64,000 nt of DNA from Aureimonas frigidaquae (GTDB taxonomy: Bacteria > Pseudomonadota > Alphaproteobacteria > Rhizobiales > Rhizobiaceae): NCBI RefSeq assembly GCF_001463905.1, contig NZ_BBWR01000012.1, positions 1 to 64,000 on the forward strand, read 5' to 3'. Both the position numbers and the translations under genes were made by a program. Of this stretch, positions 16,853-26,749 are shown in pieces. Position 1 is the stretch's first letter. Each line of letters opens with the position of its first letter. Below the pieces are notes generated by a model that ran no database searches, was not told the DNA's origin, and saw only the letters and a list, made by a program, of their open reading frames with translations.

Positions 16853-18169
16853 ATGAAGATCACGCGCAGAAACGTGCTCGCCGGAACGGCGGGCCTGGCC
16901 GCGGGAGCGGCCTTCGGCGGGCGCTTCACTATCGGCAATGCCTTCGCCCAGGCGGCGGAACCCACCTACACGCCCGAGGCGGGCGCCTCGCTGCGCGTCC
17001 TGCGCTGGGTGCCCTTCGTACCGGCAGAGGAAGAAGCCTTCCTGGCCAATACGAAGGCCTTCACGGAGGCGACGGGCGTCGAGGTGCGCATCGACAAGGA
17101 AAGCTGGGAGGACGTCCGTCCGAAGGCGGCCGTCGCGGCCAATGTCGGCTCCGGCCCGGACATCGTGATGAGCTGGTTCGACGATCCGCACCAGTACCCC
17201 GACAAGCTCCTGGACCTGACCGAGCTCGGCGAGTATCTCGGCGCGCGGGATGGCGGCTGGTACCCCGGCCTGGAAGGCTATGCCAAGCGCGACAACACCT
17301 TCATCGCGCTGCCGCTCTGCGCCATCGGCAACGCCATCTGCTACCGCGACAGCCACATGAAGGCCGCCGGCTTCAGCGAGTTCCCCAAGGACACGGACGG
17401 CTTCCTGGAACTTTGCAAGGCGATGCAGGCCAAGGGAACGCCGGCCGGCTTCCCGCACGGCAAGGCTGTGGGCGATGGCAACAACTACGCCCACTGGCTC
17501 CTGTGGAGCCATGGCGGCAAGATGGTCGACGAACAGGGCAACGTGACCATCAACAGCCCGGAGACCCTGGCGGCCATCCGCTACGCGCAGGAGCTCTACA
17601 AGACCTTCATCCCCGGCACGGAAAGCTGGCTGGACGTCAACAACAACCGCGCCTTCCTGGCCGGCCAGGTGTCGCTGACGGCCAATGGCGTGTCCATGTA
17701 CTACGCCGCGCTGAAGGATCCGGCGCTCGCCGAGCTTGCCGCGGACATGCGTTCGGTCAACCTGCCGATCGGCCCGGTGGGCGAGTCGGTGGAGCTGCAC
17801 CAGGCATCGACCATGTCGGTCTTCCAGCACACGCAGTATCCGGAAGCTGCCAAGGCCTATCTGAAGTTCATCTACGGCAATGACCAGATGAACGCCTGGG
17901 TGCAGGGCGCTAACGCCTATTGCTGCCAGCCGCTCCGGGCCTATGAGAGCAATCCGGTCTGGACGTCGAACCCGATCCATGTGCCGTATTCGCGCGCGTC
18001 GGCCAGCCTGCGGCCGAACGGCTATGCCGGCCCGCTCGGCTCCGCCTCGGCCGGAACCATGGCCGATTACGTGCTGGTCGACATGTTCGCCGAAGCGGTG
18101 ACCGGCCAGCGCAGCCCGGAAGAGGCGATGTCCAACGCCGAGCGCCGGGCCAGCCGCTACTACCGTTGA
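16853..18169 (+). CDS. Sugar ABC transporter substrate-binding protein, Tat-type signal
   Basis: A 438-residue periplasmic binding protein of the CUT1 (family 1) sugar transporters. The N-terminus MKITRRNVLAGTAGLAAGAA has the twin-arginine motif TRRNVL followed by a hydrophobic stretch and AFAQA, so it is probably exported folded by Tat. The mature part shows the two-lobe pattern with PDIVMSWFDDPHQYP, NAICYRDSHMKAAGF and KAYLKFIYGNDQMNAW. TGGGAGGAAACGAACC precedes the ATG. The ligand cannot be read from the sequence. A perfect 11-bp stem follows the gene at 18196-18221. Confidence 0.9.
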   Translation: MKITRRNVLAGTAGLAAGAAFGGRFTIGNAFAQAAEPTYTPEAGASLRVLRWVPFVPAEEEAFLANTKAFTEATGVEVRIDKESWEDVRPKAAVAANVGSGPDIVMSWFDDPHQYPDKLLDLTELGEYLGARDGGWYPGLEGYAKRDNTFIALPLCAIGNAICYRDSHMKAAGFSEFPKDTDGFLELCKAMQAKGTPAGFPHGKAVGDGNNYAHWLLWSHGGKMVDEQGNVTINSPETLAAIRYAQELYKTFIPGTESWLDVNNNRAFLAGQVSLTANGVSMYYAALKDPALAELAADMRSVNLPIGPVGESVELHQASTMSVFQHTQYPEAAKAYLKFIYGNDQMNAWVQGANAYCCQPLRAYESNPVWTSNPIHVPYSRASASLRPNGYAGPLGSASAGTMADYVLVDMFAEAVTGQRSPEEAMSNAERRASRYYR

Positions 18170-18195
18170 CCTGACCCATACGACGACGCGTCGAT

Positions 18196-18221
18196 GGCCG
18201 GGCCCCGCCAGGGGCCCGGCC
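18196..18221 (+). other. Strong intercistronic hairpin between binding protein and permease
   Basis: GGCCGGGCCCC pairs perfectly with GGGGCCCGGCC across a GCCA loop. No U-tract follows, so it is more likely an mRNA-stabilising stem or partial attenuator that lets the binding protein be made in excess over the permeases, a common arrangement after binding-protein genes, than a true terminator. Confidence 0.65.
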
Positions 18222-18252
18222 ACCCCTGCCCCATCAACGGGAAGTGACCACC

Positions 18253-19185
18253 ATGTCCGATACGCAGAGTGCCGCCAGACCCTCATTCCTCGAGCGCCTT
18301 TCGCAAAGCCGAAACGGCCTCGGGCTCATGTTCATGTTGCCGGCGGCCGTCTTCCTTCTCTGCTTCCTGACCTACCCGCTGGGTCTGGGCGTGTGGCTGG
18401 GCTTCACCGATACGCGGATCGGCCGGCCGGGCATCTTCATCGGGCTCGAGAACTACGCCTATCTTCTCGATGATTCCGTGTTCTGGATGTCGGTCTTCAA
18501 CACCATCCTCTACACCTTCGTCGCCTCGGTCCTGAAGTTCGGCCTCGGCCTGTGGCTCGCCATCATCCTGAACGAGCATCTGCCGTTCAAGAACCTCGTC
18601 CGGGCCATCATCCTGCTTCCGTGGGTCGTGCCGACCGTCCTGTCGGCGCTGGCCTTCTGGTGGATCTTCGACAGCCAGTTCTCGATCATCTCCTGGGTGC
18701 TGATGCAGTGGGGCATCATCGACGCGCCCATCAACTTCCTGGGTGATCCGACCAATGCCCGGGCCTCGGTCATCGCCGCCAATGTCTGGCGCGGCATTCC
18801 CTTCGTGGCGATCTCGCTCCTGGCCGGACTGCAGACCATCCCGCAATCCCTGCACGAGGCAGCCGCGCTGGACGGGGCCACCTCCTGGCAGCGGTTCCGC
18901 AACGTGACGCTGCCGCTCCTCACCCCCATCATCGCGGTGGTCATGACCTTCTCGGTCCTGTTCACCTTCACAGACTTCCAGCTCATCTACGTTCTGACGC
19001 GCGGCGGCCCGGTCAATGCGACGCATCTGATGGCCACCCTGTCCTTCCAGCGCGGCATTCCGGGGGGTCAGCTCGGCGAGGGCGCGGCCATCGCCGTGGC
19101 GATGATCCCCTTCCTGCTCGCCGCCATCCTGTTCAGCTTCTTCGGCCTGCAGCGCCGCAAGTGGCAGCAGGGCGGCTCCGATTGA
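18253..19185 (+). CDS. Sugar ABC transporter permease 1
   Basis: A 310-residue inner-membrane permease of the MalF/UgpA class. Six hydrophobic segments are seen, beginning GLMFMLPAAVFLLCFLTYPLGLG, and the cytoplasmic EAA loop reads EAAALDGATSWQRFRNVTLPLL near residue 205, the contact site for the ATPase. The ATG at 18253 has GGGAAG upstream; a GTG three codons earlier is in frame. It is separated from the binding-protein gene by the hairpin at 18196-18221 and followed after 28 bp by permease 2. Confidence 0.92.
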   Translation: MSDTQSAARPSFLERLSQSRNGLGLMFMLPAAVFLLCFLTYPLGLGVWLGFTDTRIGRPGIFIGLENYAYLLDDSVFWMSVFNTILYTFVASVLKFGLGLWLAIILNEHLPFKNLVRAIILLPWVVPTVLSALAFWWIFDSQFSIISWVLMQWGIIDAPINFLGDPTNARASVIAANVWRGIPFVAISLLAGLQTIPQSLHEAAALDGATSWQRFRNVTLPLLTPIIAVVMTFSVLFTFTDFQLIYVLTRGGPVNATHLMATLSFQRGIPGGQLGEGAAIAVAMIPFLLAAILFSFFGLQRRKWQQGGSD

Positions 19186-19213
19186 TCCAGACGCGCGAGA
19201 GGCTCTTTCCATT

Positions 19214-20110
19214 ATGACCGATACGACCCAGAACAGCCCCGTCGTCGTCGACGACATCGTCGGCATGTCGCATCACGATACGCTGGCACGACGCATCCTC
19301 GTCATCTACCTGCCGCTCGTCGTCTTCCTGTTCGTGCTGCTCTTCCCCTTCTACTGGATGGCCATCACGGCGGTGAAGCCGAACGATCAGCTCACCAATT
19401 ACCAGGCCTACAGCCCCTTCTGGGTGGTGCGCCCGACGCTCGACCACATCCGCTACCTCCTGTTCGAGACCTCCTATCCGGGCTGGCTGTGGAACACGAT
19501 GATCGTCGCGGTGGCCTCCACGTTCCTGTCGCTCGGCGCGTCGGTCTTCGCGGCCTATGCCATCGAGCGGGTGCGCTTCACGGGCGCCCGGGTGACGGGC
19601 CTTATGATCTTCCTGGCCTATCTCGTGCCGCCATCCATCCTGTTCATCCCGCTCGCCTTCATCGTCTTCCAGGTCGGCATCTTCGATTCGCGCCTGGCCC
19701 TTATCCTCACCTACCCGACCTTCCTCATCCCCTTCTGCACCTGGCTCCTGATGGGCTATTTCCGCTCCATCCCCTTCGAGCTGGAAGAAAGCGCGCTGGT
19801 CGACGGTGCGACGCGCTGGCAGATCCTGACCAAGATCGTCCTGCCGCTGGCGATCCCCGGCCTGATTTCGGCCGGCATCTTCGCCTTCACCCTGTCCTGG
19901 AACGAGTTCATCTACGCGCTGACCTTCATCCAGTCGTCCGAGAACAAGACCATCCCGGTCGGCGTCCTGACCGAACTCGTGCGCGGCGACGTCTATGAAT
20001 GGGGCTCGCTCATGGCGGGCGCGCTGCTCGGCTCGCTCCCGGTCGTGATCCTCTATTCCTTCTTCGTGGACTATTACGTCTCGTCCATGACGGGCGCCGT
20101 GAAGGAATAG
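19214..20110 (+). CDS. Sugar ABC transporter permease 2
   Basis: A 298-residue permease of the MalG/UgpE class and the last gene of the operon. It has six membrane segments, the first being YLPLVVFLFVLLFPFYWMAI, and the EAA-type loop EESALVDGATRWQILTKIVL near residue 192, followed by the typical SWNEFIYAL helix. It pairs with permease 1 to form the channel. The 158 bp after it hold no clear gene or strong terminator before the next small protein. Confidence 0.92.
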   Translation: MTDTTQNSPVVVDDIVGMSHHDTLARRILVIYLPLVVFLFVLLFPFYWMAITAVKPNDQLTNYQAYSPFWVVRPTLDHIRYLLFETSYPGWLWNTMIVAVASTFLSLGASVFAAYAIERVRFTGARVTGLMIFLAYLVPPSILFIPLAFIVFQVGIFDSRLALILTYPTFLIPFCTWLLMGYFRSIPFELEESALVDGATRWQILTKIVLPLAIPGLISAGIFAFTLSWNEFIYALTFIQSSENKTIPVGVLTELVRGDVYEWGSLMAGALLGSLPVVILYSFFVDYYVSSMTGAVKE

Positions 20111-20268
20111 GCCGGGCGGCTGACGAAATAAGACCCCCGACCGGACAGGCCCGGCCCACCGGCCTCGCATTGGGCCTGCTCTGGGCCGGTTCGGGTAAAG
20201 CGCTGCACCCGCCTGTCCGCCGCCGTCCAGCTTCCTATTCTTGGCCTTGGACAGGAAAGGAAAGCTGC

Positions 20269-20472
20269 ATGGCTCAGGAACACCCCTCCCCGGACGACAA
20301 GGTCAAACCGGACACCGCATCCGATGGGCAGACGCCGCACGAAGGCGACACCCCGCCTGCGGCCGGGCCGCATGCAAAGCCCGAACTCACCAATCCCGAC
20401 GCGACGCCCGGCAGCGGTGCGCTCCCGCCGGTGGAGGGTGATGAGGAGAGCGACATGGGATCGACCGGCTGA
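20269..20472 (+). CDS. Small acidic, proline-rich hypothetical protein (67 aa)
   Basis: The 67-residue product begins MAQEHPSPDDKVKPDTASDG and is rich in Asp, Glu, Pro and Gly with no hydrophobic segment, so it is soluble and probably disordered. AGGAAAGG precedes the ATG. It stands alone between the sugar operon and the convergent Gre-type gene. Small proteins of this composition are common hypotheticals in Rhizobiales; no function can be assigned. Confidence 0.55.
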   Translation: MAQEHPSPDDKVKPDTASDGQTPHEGDTPPAAGPHAKPELTNPDATPGSGALPPVEGDEESDMGSTG

Positions 20473-20499
20473 ACGCCGGTGCCTTTCAGGCGCGCCACA

Positions 20500-21000
20500 T
20501 CAGCCGTGTCGCGACGGTTCCGGCGCGTCTTCCGGAAGGGCGATCGCCAGGATGCGCGCCGTGTCGGGCCCGATGCGGACCGTCTCGCCCTCTTCCTTGC
20601 CGACGAGCTGGCGGGCCAGCGGCGACAGATAGGAAATCAGCCCCCGCGCCGGATCGGCCTCGTCAATCCCGACGATCTGGAAGGTCTGCACCGTGCCCTT
20701 GGCCCGGCCGATCGACACGCGATGCCCGAACTGGACGGTGTCGCTGTCCGGCTGCGGCGTGACGGGCTGGGCCGTGGAGCGGCGGGCGCGGAAATAGCGC
20801 AGGTCCCGGTTGATCATGGCCATGGCGATCTTGTCGCCGGCGGCGCGTGCAAGGTCCAGCTTTTCCTCGTTGCCGTCGATCTCCGCGTCCAGGAGGGCAA
20901 GGCCACGCGGGGTCACGAAATTCGGCTCGCTTCCCAGTTCGCGCTCCGGCAGCGCCTCGACCTGGTCCTCGTTCGGCTCCTTCACGAAGGCGACGCTCAT
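20500..21000 (-). CDS. GreA/GreB-family transcription elongation factor-like protein
   Basis: A 166-residue protein with the two-part Gre layout. An N-terminal coiled-coil hairpin (about residues 18-75: TPRGLALLDAEIDGNEEKLDLARA...) precedes a C-terminal FKBP-like domain with VQFGHRVSIGRAKGTVQTFQIVGIDEADPARGLISYLSPLARQLVGKEEGE, the region found in GreA/GreB/Rnk proteins. Such factors bind in the RNA polymerase secondary channel and promote transcript cleavage. The hairpin tip residues differ from textbook GreA, so it may be a GreB-like paralogue. The ATG from 21000 is chosen as GGAAGG lies upstream. Confidence 0.82.
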   Translation of the reverse strand: MSVAFVKEPNEDQVEALPERELGSEPNFVTPRGLALLDAEIDGNEEKLDLARAAGDKIAMAMINRDLRYFRARRSTAQPVTPQPDSDTVQFGHRVSIGRAKGTVQTFQIVGIDEADPARGLISYLSPLARQLVGKEEGETVRIGPDTARILAIALPEDAPEPSRHG

Positions 21001-21160
21001 CTCATTCAACCTTCCGATGGTCTGTGGCCGCGCTGGCCCATGCTCATATATATAGGTCCGCCCGTATCGATATCCCATGGACGAGCCGTCTTCACACGGC
21101 TGCTTGATCTGCGTTCGGCAAGACTATCCGTGGCGCCGCCGCTCGCCTAACGTGCGGGCG

Positions 21161-22231
21161 ATGAACCGACGACAACTGATCCGATTGACGGGCTTCTCGG
21201 CCCTTGCCGCCACGATGGGGCTCGGCATGCGACATGCGCAAGCGGGCAACCGCTATTATTCGGGGCCCGTCAGCGACCATTTCGACGGGACGCGCTTCTT
21301 CAATCCCGGCGGCGAAGAGCCCCGCGCTTTCCTGGACCTTCTGCGCTGGCGCTTCAACGGCGCGCGCGCCACCTGGCCGAGCCGGGTCGAGAGCCCCTAC
21401 CCCTCCGCCGTTCCGCAACCGCGCATCGACGATCTGCGGATCACCATGGTCGGCCACGCGACCATGCTCATCCAGGTGGCGGGCCTCAACATTCTGACCG
21501 ACCCCGTCTGGTCTGAACGCGCATCCCCGGTCCGCTTCGCCGGCCCGAAGCGGGTCATCGAGCCCGGTATCGCCTTCGGCGCCCTGCCGAAGATCGACCT
21601 CATCCTCCTCAGCCACAATCACTACGATCATCTGGACGTGGAGACGCTGCGCCAGCTCCATGCCGCGCACGATCCGCTGGTCGTCACGCCGCTCGGCAAC
21701 GATACGATCCTCGCCGATTCCGTGCCGGGCATGCGCGTCATCACGGGCGACTGGGGCGACAAGGTTGCGGTGAACGAAAGGGCGACCGTTCATATCGAAC
21801 CGGCGCATCACTGGTCGGCCCGCGGCACGCGGGACCGCCGCATGGCGCTGTGGGCGAGTTTTGTGGTCGAGACGCCGGCCGGCCGGATCTACCATATCGG
21901 CGATACCGGCTTTCACGACGGCATCAATTACCGGGAGGCCGCCCGCCTATATGGCAGCTTCCGCCTGGCCGTGCTGCCGATCGGCGCCTATGAGCCGCGC
22001 TGGTTCATGAAAGGCCAGCACCAGGGGCCGGAAGAAGCGGTGGAGGGCATGGTCCTGTGCAATGCCGCCTTTGCCGCCGGGCACCACTGGTCCACCTTCC
22101 AGTTAACGGACGAAGCCATCGACGCGCCCCGCCAAGCGCTTCTGGCGGCGCTGGCGGCCCGTGACATTGCCGCGTCACGTTTCCGGCCCATGCTCGCGGG
22201 CGAAAGCTGGGACGTGCCGCCCCGCGCCTGA
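21161..22231 (+). CDS. Metallo-beta-lactamase-fold hydrolase, exported (RomA/UlaG/NAPE-PLD-like)
   Basis: A 356-residue protein with a twin-arginine-like leader MNRRQLIRLTGFSALAATMG and a metallo-beta-lactamase domain. The metal motif SHNHYDHLD lies near residues 150-158, VGHATMLIQ precedes it at the start of the fold, and later ligands are EPAHHWSARG and HIGDTGFHDG. Its pattern (GPKRV, HHWS, YEPRWFMK) belongs to the group with RomA and mammalian NAPE-phospholipase D, so a phosphodiesterase acting on lipid or phosphoester substrates is plausible but unproved. It converges on an Lrp-type gene. Confidence 0.85.
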   Translation: MNRRQLIRLTGFSALAATMGLGMRHAQAGNRYYSGPVSDHFDGTRFFNPGGEEPRAFLDLLRWRFNGARATWPSRVESPYPSAVPQPRIDDLRITMVGHATMLIQVAGLNILTDPVWSERASPVRFAGPKRVIEPGIAFGALPKIDLILLSHNHYDHLDVETLRQLHAAHDPLVVTPLGNDTILADSVPGMRVITGDWGDKVAVNERATVHIEPAHHWSARGTRDRRMALWASFVVETPAGRIYHIGDTGFHDGINYREAARLYGSFRLAVLPIGAYEPRWFMKGQHQGPEEAVEGMVLCNAAFAAGHHWSTFQLTDEAIDAPRQALLAALAARDIAASRFRPMLAGESWDVPPRA

Positions 22232-22234
22232 ACG

Positions 22235-22675
22235 CTACAGTACGCTGCGGATCGCGAAGGCCGAGTTGATGCGCGTCACGCCCGGCAGGCGGGACAGGAT
22301 CTCCTTGTGGACGCGCTCATAATCGCCCGCGCCGCCGACCTCCAGCCGGATCAGGTAATCTTCCTCGCCGGTCATCAGGTAGCATTCGCGGATTTCCGGA
22401 TGTTTCAGGACTTCGGCCTCGAAGCGGTTCAACACATCCTCCGTTTGCCGCTCCAGGCTGATGCGGACGATCACCACATGGGTATCGGCCGCAGCGGGGC
22501 CGGACACCAGGGCCGTATAGCCCCGGATGATCCGCCGCTCCTCCAGAAGCTGCACCCGGCGCAGGCAGGCAGATGCCGACAGGCCGACCGTCTGGGCCAG
22601 GGCCGCGTTGGTCATGCGCCCATCCTGGCGCAGGGCCCGGATGATTGCCCGGTCGATCCGGTCGAGTTGGGCCAT
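22235..22675 (-). CDS. Lrp/AsnC-family regulator, probably of alanine catabolism
   Basis: A 146-residue regulator with an N-terminal helix-turn-helix (AALAQTVGLSASACLRRVQLLE, about residues 24-45) and a C-terminal RAM ligand-binding domain (GEEDYLIRLEVGGAGDYERV). The start MAQLDRIDRAIIRALRQDGR is the usual Lrp opening. It is divergent from alr-dadA, the same arrangement as DadR controlling alanine racemase and D-amino-acid dehydrogenase, so L-alanine is the likely effector. A short dyad ATTC-GAT-GAAT at 22717-22727 in the gap may be an Lrp-type site. Confidence 0.88.
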   Translation of the reverse strand: MAQLDRIDRAIIRALRQDGRMTNAALAQTVGLSASACLRRVQLLEERRIIRGYTALVSGPAAADTHVVIVRISLERQTEDVLNRFEAEVLKHPEIRECYLMTGEEDYLIRLEVGGAGDYERVHKEILSRLPGVTRINSAFAIRSVL

Positions 22676-22806
22676 TCTTGTGCAGCTTTCGCAGACTGTT
22701 GCGTTTGGCTCATCATATTCGATGAATCGTCGCATGGAAGGCAAAACATTCGCCGCTTCTTCCGTCATTCTGTCCCGTGCAGCAACCGTTGGTCGGGGTT
22801 CGGGTC

Positions 22807-23979
22807 ATGGCCATTCCAAGCGACATGCCACAGGGCGAGACGCCTGACGTCGTGACGGGTGCGGGCCGCCTGACGGTCGATCTGTCGGCGCTGCGCCGCA
22901 ACTACCGGCGGCTCGTCCAGGCCGCGCATGGGGCCGCTGTCGCCGGCATCGTCAAGGCGGATGCCTATGGGCTGGGCGCGGTGCCGGTGGCGCAGACGCT
23001 TGTCCGGGAAGGTTGCACCAGCTTCTTCGTGGCACAGCTTGGCGAGGCCATCGCATTGCGCGAGGCGCTGGGCGGATCGGCGGAAATCCTTGTCCTGAAC
23101 GGGCTTCAGCCGGGCGCGGAGGAGCTTGCCTACCGGGCCGGCGTCACGCCCGTCCTGAACGCCCTCCACCAGATCGCCGCATGGCGCCGCCTGGCGCACC
23201 GGCACGGGCAGCGCCTTCCCGCGGTGATCCAGCTGGATAGTGGCATGTCGCGCCTTGGCCTCCCGCCCGAGGACGCCGCATGGCTGGCGGCGCAGTCGGA
23301 CGGGCTGGACGGGCTGGACGGGCTGGAGTTGACCCTCGTCATGAGCCACCTGGCCTGCGCCGATATGCCGGACCACCCGGCCAATGATGCGCAGCTCAAC
23401 ACCTTCCGCGAGATTGCAGGCCGCTTTCCGCCTGCCCGGCGCTCGCTGGCCAATTCGGGCGGCCTTTTCCTGGGGCCCGACTATCGCTTCGACCTCGTGC
23501 GGCCGGGCATCGCGCTGTATGGCGGCGCACCCCATCCGGGCGCCGAAGTTGCCATAGGGGTGGGCAATCCCATGGAGGCGGTCGTCACCGTGGAGGCGCC
23601 CGTCACGCAGCTGCGCACGGTGCCGGCCGGCGCGGGGATCGGCTACGGTTTCACGCGGCGGGCCGAGCGCCCCATGCGCCTGGCGACGATTCCGGTCGGC
23701 TATGCCGATGGCTGGCATCGCAGCCAGTCGAACTGCGGCGCCGCCCTGTGGCAGGGCCGCAGGCTGGATTTCATCGGCCGGGTCTCGATGGACAGCATCA
23801 TCCTCGATGCGACGCACGCGCCCGATCTGCAACCCGGCGACATGGTCGAGCTGATCGGCCCGGGGCGCAGCCTCGACGCCGTTGCGCAGGATGCCGGCAC
23901 CATATCCTATGAAATCCTGACGTCGCTGGGATCGCGCTTCCAGCGCCGCTTCGTCGATCCGCAAGGAGCCAGGCCATGA
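22807..23979 (+). CDS. alr: Alanine racemase (catabolic, DadX role)
   Basis: A 390-residue PLP enzyme interconverting L- and D-alanine. The PLP lysine is in VKADAYGLG (Lys50); the opposing base tyrosine is in GIGYGFTR, and IGRVSMDSI near the C-terminus completes the active site. The ATG at 22807 is chosen; a GTG at 22777 would add 10 residues with no conserved content. The stop overlaps the start of dadA (ATGA at 23976-23979). With dadA and the divergent Lrp regulator it forms an L-alanine to D-alanine to pyruvate route, although it may also feed peptidoglycan. A run of three 9-bp repeats (Asp-Gly-Leu) lies at 23298-23324. Confidence 0.95.
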   Translation: MAIPSDMPQGETPDVVTGAGRLTVDLSALRRNYRRLVQAAHGAAVAGIVKADAYGLGAVPVAQTLVREGCTSFFVAQLGEAIALREALGGSAEILVLNGLQPGAEELAYRAGVTPVLNALHQIAAWRRLAHRHGQRLPAVIQLDSGMSRLGLPPEDAAWLAAQSDGLDGLDGLELTLVMSHLACADMPDHPANDAQLNTFREIAGRFPPARRSLANSGGLFLGPDYRFDLVRPGIALYGGAPHPGAEVAIGVGNPMEAVVTVEAPVTQLRTVPAGAGIGYGFTRRAERPMRLATIPVGYADGWHRSQSNCGAALWQGRRLDFIGRVSMDSIILDATHAPDLQPGDMVELIGPGRSLDAVAQDAGTISYEILTSLGSRFQRRFVDPQGARP

Positions 23980-25229
23980 AGATCGCAGTTCTCGGCGGCG
24001 GCGTCGTCGGCATCACCACCGCATGGTACCTCAATGCGGCCGGTCATACGGTGACGGTCTATGAACGTCAGGCCGGGCCGGCTTTGGAGACGAGCTTCGC
24101 CAATGCCGGCCAGGTTTCCTTCGGCTATGCCTCGCCCTGGGCAGCGCCCGGCATTCCGCGCAAGGCGCTGACCTGGCTCTTCATGGAGCACGCGCCGCTG
24201 ATCCTGCGGCCCAAGCCAGACCTCGCCATGCTGAACTGGCTGCTGCGCATGCTCGCCAATTGCAACGCACGCGATTACGCGATCAACAAGAGCCGCATGC
24301 TGCGGCTGGCGAGCTACAGCCGGGAGTGCTTGGCCGAACTGCGCGGGCAGACAGGCATCGCCTACGATGCGGGACAGAAGGGCACGCTCCAGCTCTTCCG
24401 CACGCAGGCCCAGGTGGATGCATCGGCCAAGGACGTCAAGGCGCTGGCCGCCGACGGCGTCGCATACGAGATCCTGGATCCGGCAGGCTGCATCGCCACC
24501 GAGCCCGCGCTGGCGCGGGTGGCGCACAAGATCGCCGGCGGGCTGCGCACGCCGCAGGACGAAACGGGCGATTGCCATATCTTCACGACGGCGCTGGCCG
24601 CGATGGCCGAGCAGCGGGGCGTCACGCTGAACTACGCCACCCCGGTCCACGCCATCCGCCAGGCGGGCGGCACGGTCACCGGCGTGACGACCGACCGGGG
24701 CGCGGAAGATCACGACGCCGTGGTGGTGGCACTCGGCAGCCACTCGCCCGGCATGGTGCGCCCCTTCGGTATCCGGTTGCCGGTCTATCCGGTCAAGGGC
24801 TACTCGCTCACCATTCCCATCCGCGATGCGGCGCTGGCGCCGGTCTCCACCGTCATGGACGAAAGCTACAAGATCGCCATCACACGGCTCGGGGATCGCA
24901 TCCGCGTGGGCGGCATGGCCGAGATTTCCGGCTTTTCGACCGATCTGCCGCCGGCCCGGCGGCGCACGCTGGAGCATTCGGTCGGCGATCTGTTTCCCGG
25001 CGGCGACCTTGCCGCGGCGCGCTTCTGGTCGGGCCTGCGCCCGATGACGCCGGACTCCACCCCGGTGATCGGCGCCACGGCCATCCGCAATCTTTACCTG
25101 AACACGGGCCACGGCACGCTCGGCTGGACCATGAGCTGCGGGTCCGGCCGGCTGATCGCCGATGTCATCGACGGCCGCCCGACGGATATCGACAGCCGGG
25201 ACCTGGCGATTGCCCGCTACGGGCGCTGA
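23976..25229 (+). CDS. dadA: D-amino-acid dehydrogenase small subunit
   Basis: A 417-residue FAD-dependent dehydrogenase that oxidises D-alanine to pyruvate and ammonia, passing electrons to the respiratory chain at the inner membrane. It opens with [19 protein letters not shown] (GxGxxG FAD loop, residues 6-13), has the [22 protein letters not shown] motif near residue 38 that is diagnostic for DadA, and ends with [18 protein letters not shown]. Translationally coupled to alr by the 4-bp overlap. Confidence 0.95.
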   Translation: MKIAVLGGGVVGITTAWYLNAAGHTVTVYERQAGPALETSFANAGQVSFGYASPWAAPGIPRKALTWLFMEHAPLILRPKPDLAMLNWLLRMLANCNARDYAINKSRMLRLASYSRECLAELRGQTGIAYDAGQKGTLQLFRTQAQVDASAKDVKALAADGVAYEILDPAGCIATEPALARVAHKIAGGLRTPQDETGDCHIFTTALAAMAEQRGVTLNYATPVHAIRQAGGTVTGVTTDRGAEDHDAVVVALGSHSPGMVRPFGIRLPVYPVKGYSLTIPIRDAALAPVSTVMDESYKIAITRLGDRIRVGGMAEISGFSTDLPPARRRTLEHSVGDLFPGGDLAAARFWSGLRPMTPDSTPVIGATAIRNLYLNTGHGTLGWTMSCGSGRLIADVIDGRPTDIDSRDLAIARYGR

Positions 25230-25329
25230 CGAGCGCTCAAAGACATAAGGATTTTGTTATATACGGCTTGCGGGTCGGTCTCGGAGTCTGGTAGGCACGG
25301 TCCAGTTTCAAGATCGGGATTCATTCGCC

Positions 25330-26727
25330 ATGACCGCACAAGACTACGTCGTCCACGACATCGGGCTCGCCGACTGGGGCCGCAAGGAACTCACCATCGC
25401 CGAGACCGAGATGCCGGGCCTGATGGCCTGCCGCGACGAGTTCGGTGCCGATCAGCCCTTGAAGGGCGCCCGCATCGCCGGCTCGCTGCACATGACCATC
25501 CAGACCGGCGTCCTGATCGAGACGCTGAAAGTCCTGGGTGCGGATGTGCGCTGGGCCTCCTGCAACATCTTTTCCACGCAGGACCATGCCGCGGCGGCCA
25601 TTGCCGCCACGGGCACGCCCGTCTTCGCCATCAAAGGCGAAAGCCTTGAAGAATACTGGACCTATACGGACCGGATCTTCCAGTGGCCGGACGGCCAGCC
25701 CGCCAACATGATCCTGGATGATGGCGGCGACGCCACCATGTACATCCTGATCGGCGCCCGCGCCGAGGCGGGGGAGGACGTCCTGTCCAATCCCGGCAAC
25801 GAGGAGGAGGAAATCCTCTTCCGGCAGATCCGCAAGCGCATGGCCGAGACACCCGGCTTCTTCGCCCGCCAGCGCGATGCCATCCGGGGCGTGACCGAGG
25901 AAACGACGACCGGCGTCAACCGCCTCTACCAGCTGCAGAAGAAGGGCCTCCTGCCCTTCCCCGCCATCAACGTCAATGACAGCGTGACCAAGTCGAAATT
26001 CGACAACAAGTATGGCTGCAAGGAATCCCTGGTGGACGGCATCCGCCGCGGCACCGACGTGATGATGGCTGGCAAGGTCGCCATCGTCTGCGGCTATGGC
26101 GATGTGGGCAAGGGCTCCGCTGCCTCGCTCGCCGGCGCCGGCGCGCGCGTCAAGGTGACGGAGGTCGACCCGATCTGCGCCCTGCAGGCGGCGATGGACG
26201 GTTTCGAGGTCGTCACGCTGGAAGAGGCCGGCCCCACCGCCGACATCGTCATCACCACGACGGGCAACAAGGACGTCGTCCGGCTGGAGCATATGCGCAG
26301 CTTCAAGGACATGTGCATCGTCGGCAATATCGGCCATTTCGACAATGAGATTCAGGTCGGCGCCCTGCGCAACCTGAAGTGGACCAACGTGAAGCCGCAG
26401 GTCGATCTGGTGGAGTTTGCCGACGGCAAGCGCATCCTGCTCCTGTCGGAAGGGCGGCTCCTGAACCTCGGCAATGCGACGGGCCATCCGTCCTTCGTCA
26501 TGTCGGCGAGCTTCACCAACCAGACGCTCGCGCAGATCGAGCTCTTCACCAAGGGCGATGTCTACCAGAACCAGGTCTATGTCCTGCCCAAGCACCTGGA
26601 CGAGAAAGTGGCCCGGCTGCACCTGGCCAAGCTCGGCGCGCGGTTGAGCGAACTGTCACAGGAACAGGCCGATTATATCGGCGTTTCGCCGCAGGGACCG
26701 TTCAAGAGCGACCAGTACCGCTACTGA
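25330..26727 (+). CDS. ahcY: Adenosylhomocysteinase
   Basis: A 465-residue cytosolic enzyme that splits S-adenosylhomocysteine into adenosine and homocysteine, removing the product inhibitor of all SAM-dependent methylation. Length and motifs are those of the tetrameric family: [19 protein letters not shown] near residue 42, [18 protein letters not shown], the NAD loop [13 protein letters not shown] near residue 255, and the C-terminal KSDQYRY that closes over the cofactor of the neighbouring subunit. A small hairpin terminator follows (26728-26745). Placement directly before divL is the usual Rhizobiales order. Confidence 0.98.
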   Translation: MTAQDYVVHDIGLADWGRKELTIAETEMPGLMACRDEFGADQPLKGARIAGSLHMTIQTGVLIETLKVLGADVRWASCNIFSTQDHAAAAIAATGTPVFAIKGESLEEYWTYTDRIFQWPDGQPANMILDDGGDATMYILIGARAEAGEDVLSNPGNEEEEILFRQIRKRMAETPGFFARQRDAIRGVTEETTTGVNRLYQLQKKGLLPFPAINVNDSVTKSKFDNKYGCKESLVDGIRRGTDVMMAGKVAIVCGYGDVGKGSAASLAGAGARVKVTEVDPICALQAAMDGFEVVTLEEAGPTADIVITTTGNKDVVRLEHMRSFKDMCIVGNIGHFDNEIQVGALRNLKWTNVKPQVDLVEFADGKRILLLSEGRLLNLGNATGHPSFVMSASFTNQTLAQIELFTKGDVYQNQVYVLPKHLDEKVARLHLAKLGARLSELSQEQADYIGVSPQGPFKSDQYRY

Positions 26728-26749
26728 TCGCCCGCGCTCGGGCGAACCT
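26728..26749 (+). terminator. Short hairpin terminator after ahcY
   Basis: TCGCCCG and CGGGCGA form a 7-bp perfect stem with a CGCT loop, followed by ACCTTGT. The T-tract is weak, so termination may be partial. Confidence 0.5.

Noticed and set aside
18196-18221. Transcription terminator inside the sugar operon
   Set aside because: The hairpin is perfect but has no T-tract, and the downstream permeases belong to the same transporter, so a stabilising or attenuating stem is more likely.
20111-20268. Strong terminator after the sugar operon
   Set aside because: Several GC-rich complementary words are present, but none forms a clean stem followed by T residues.
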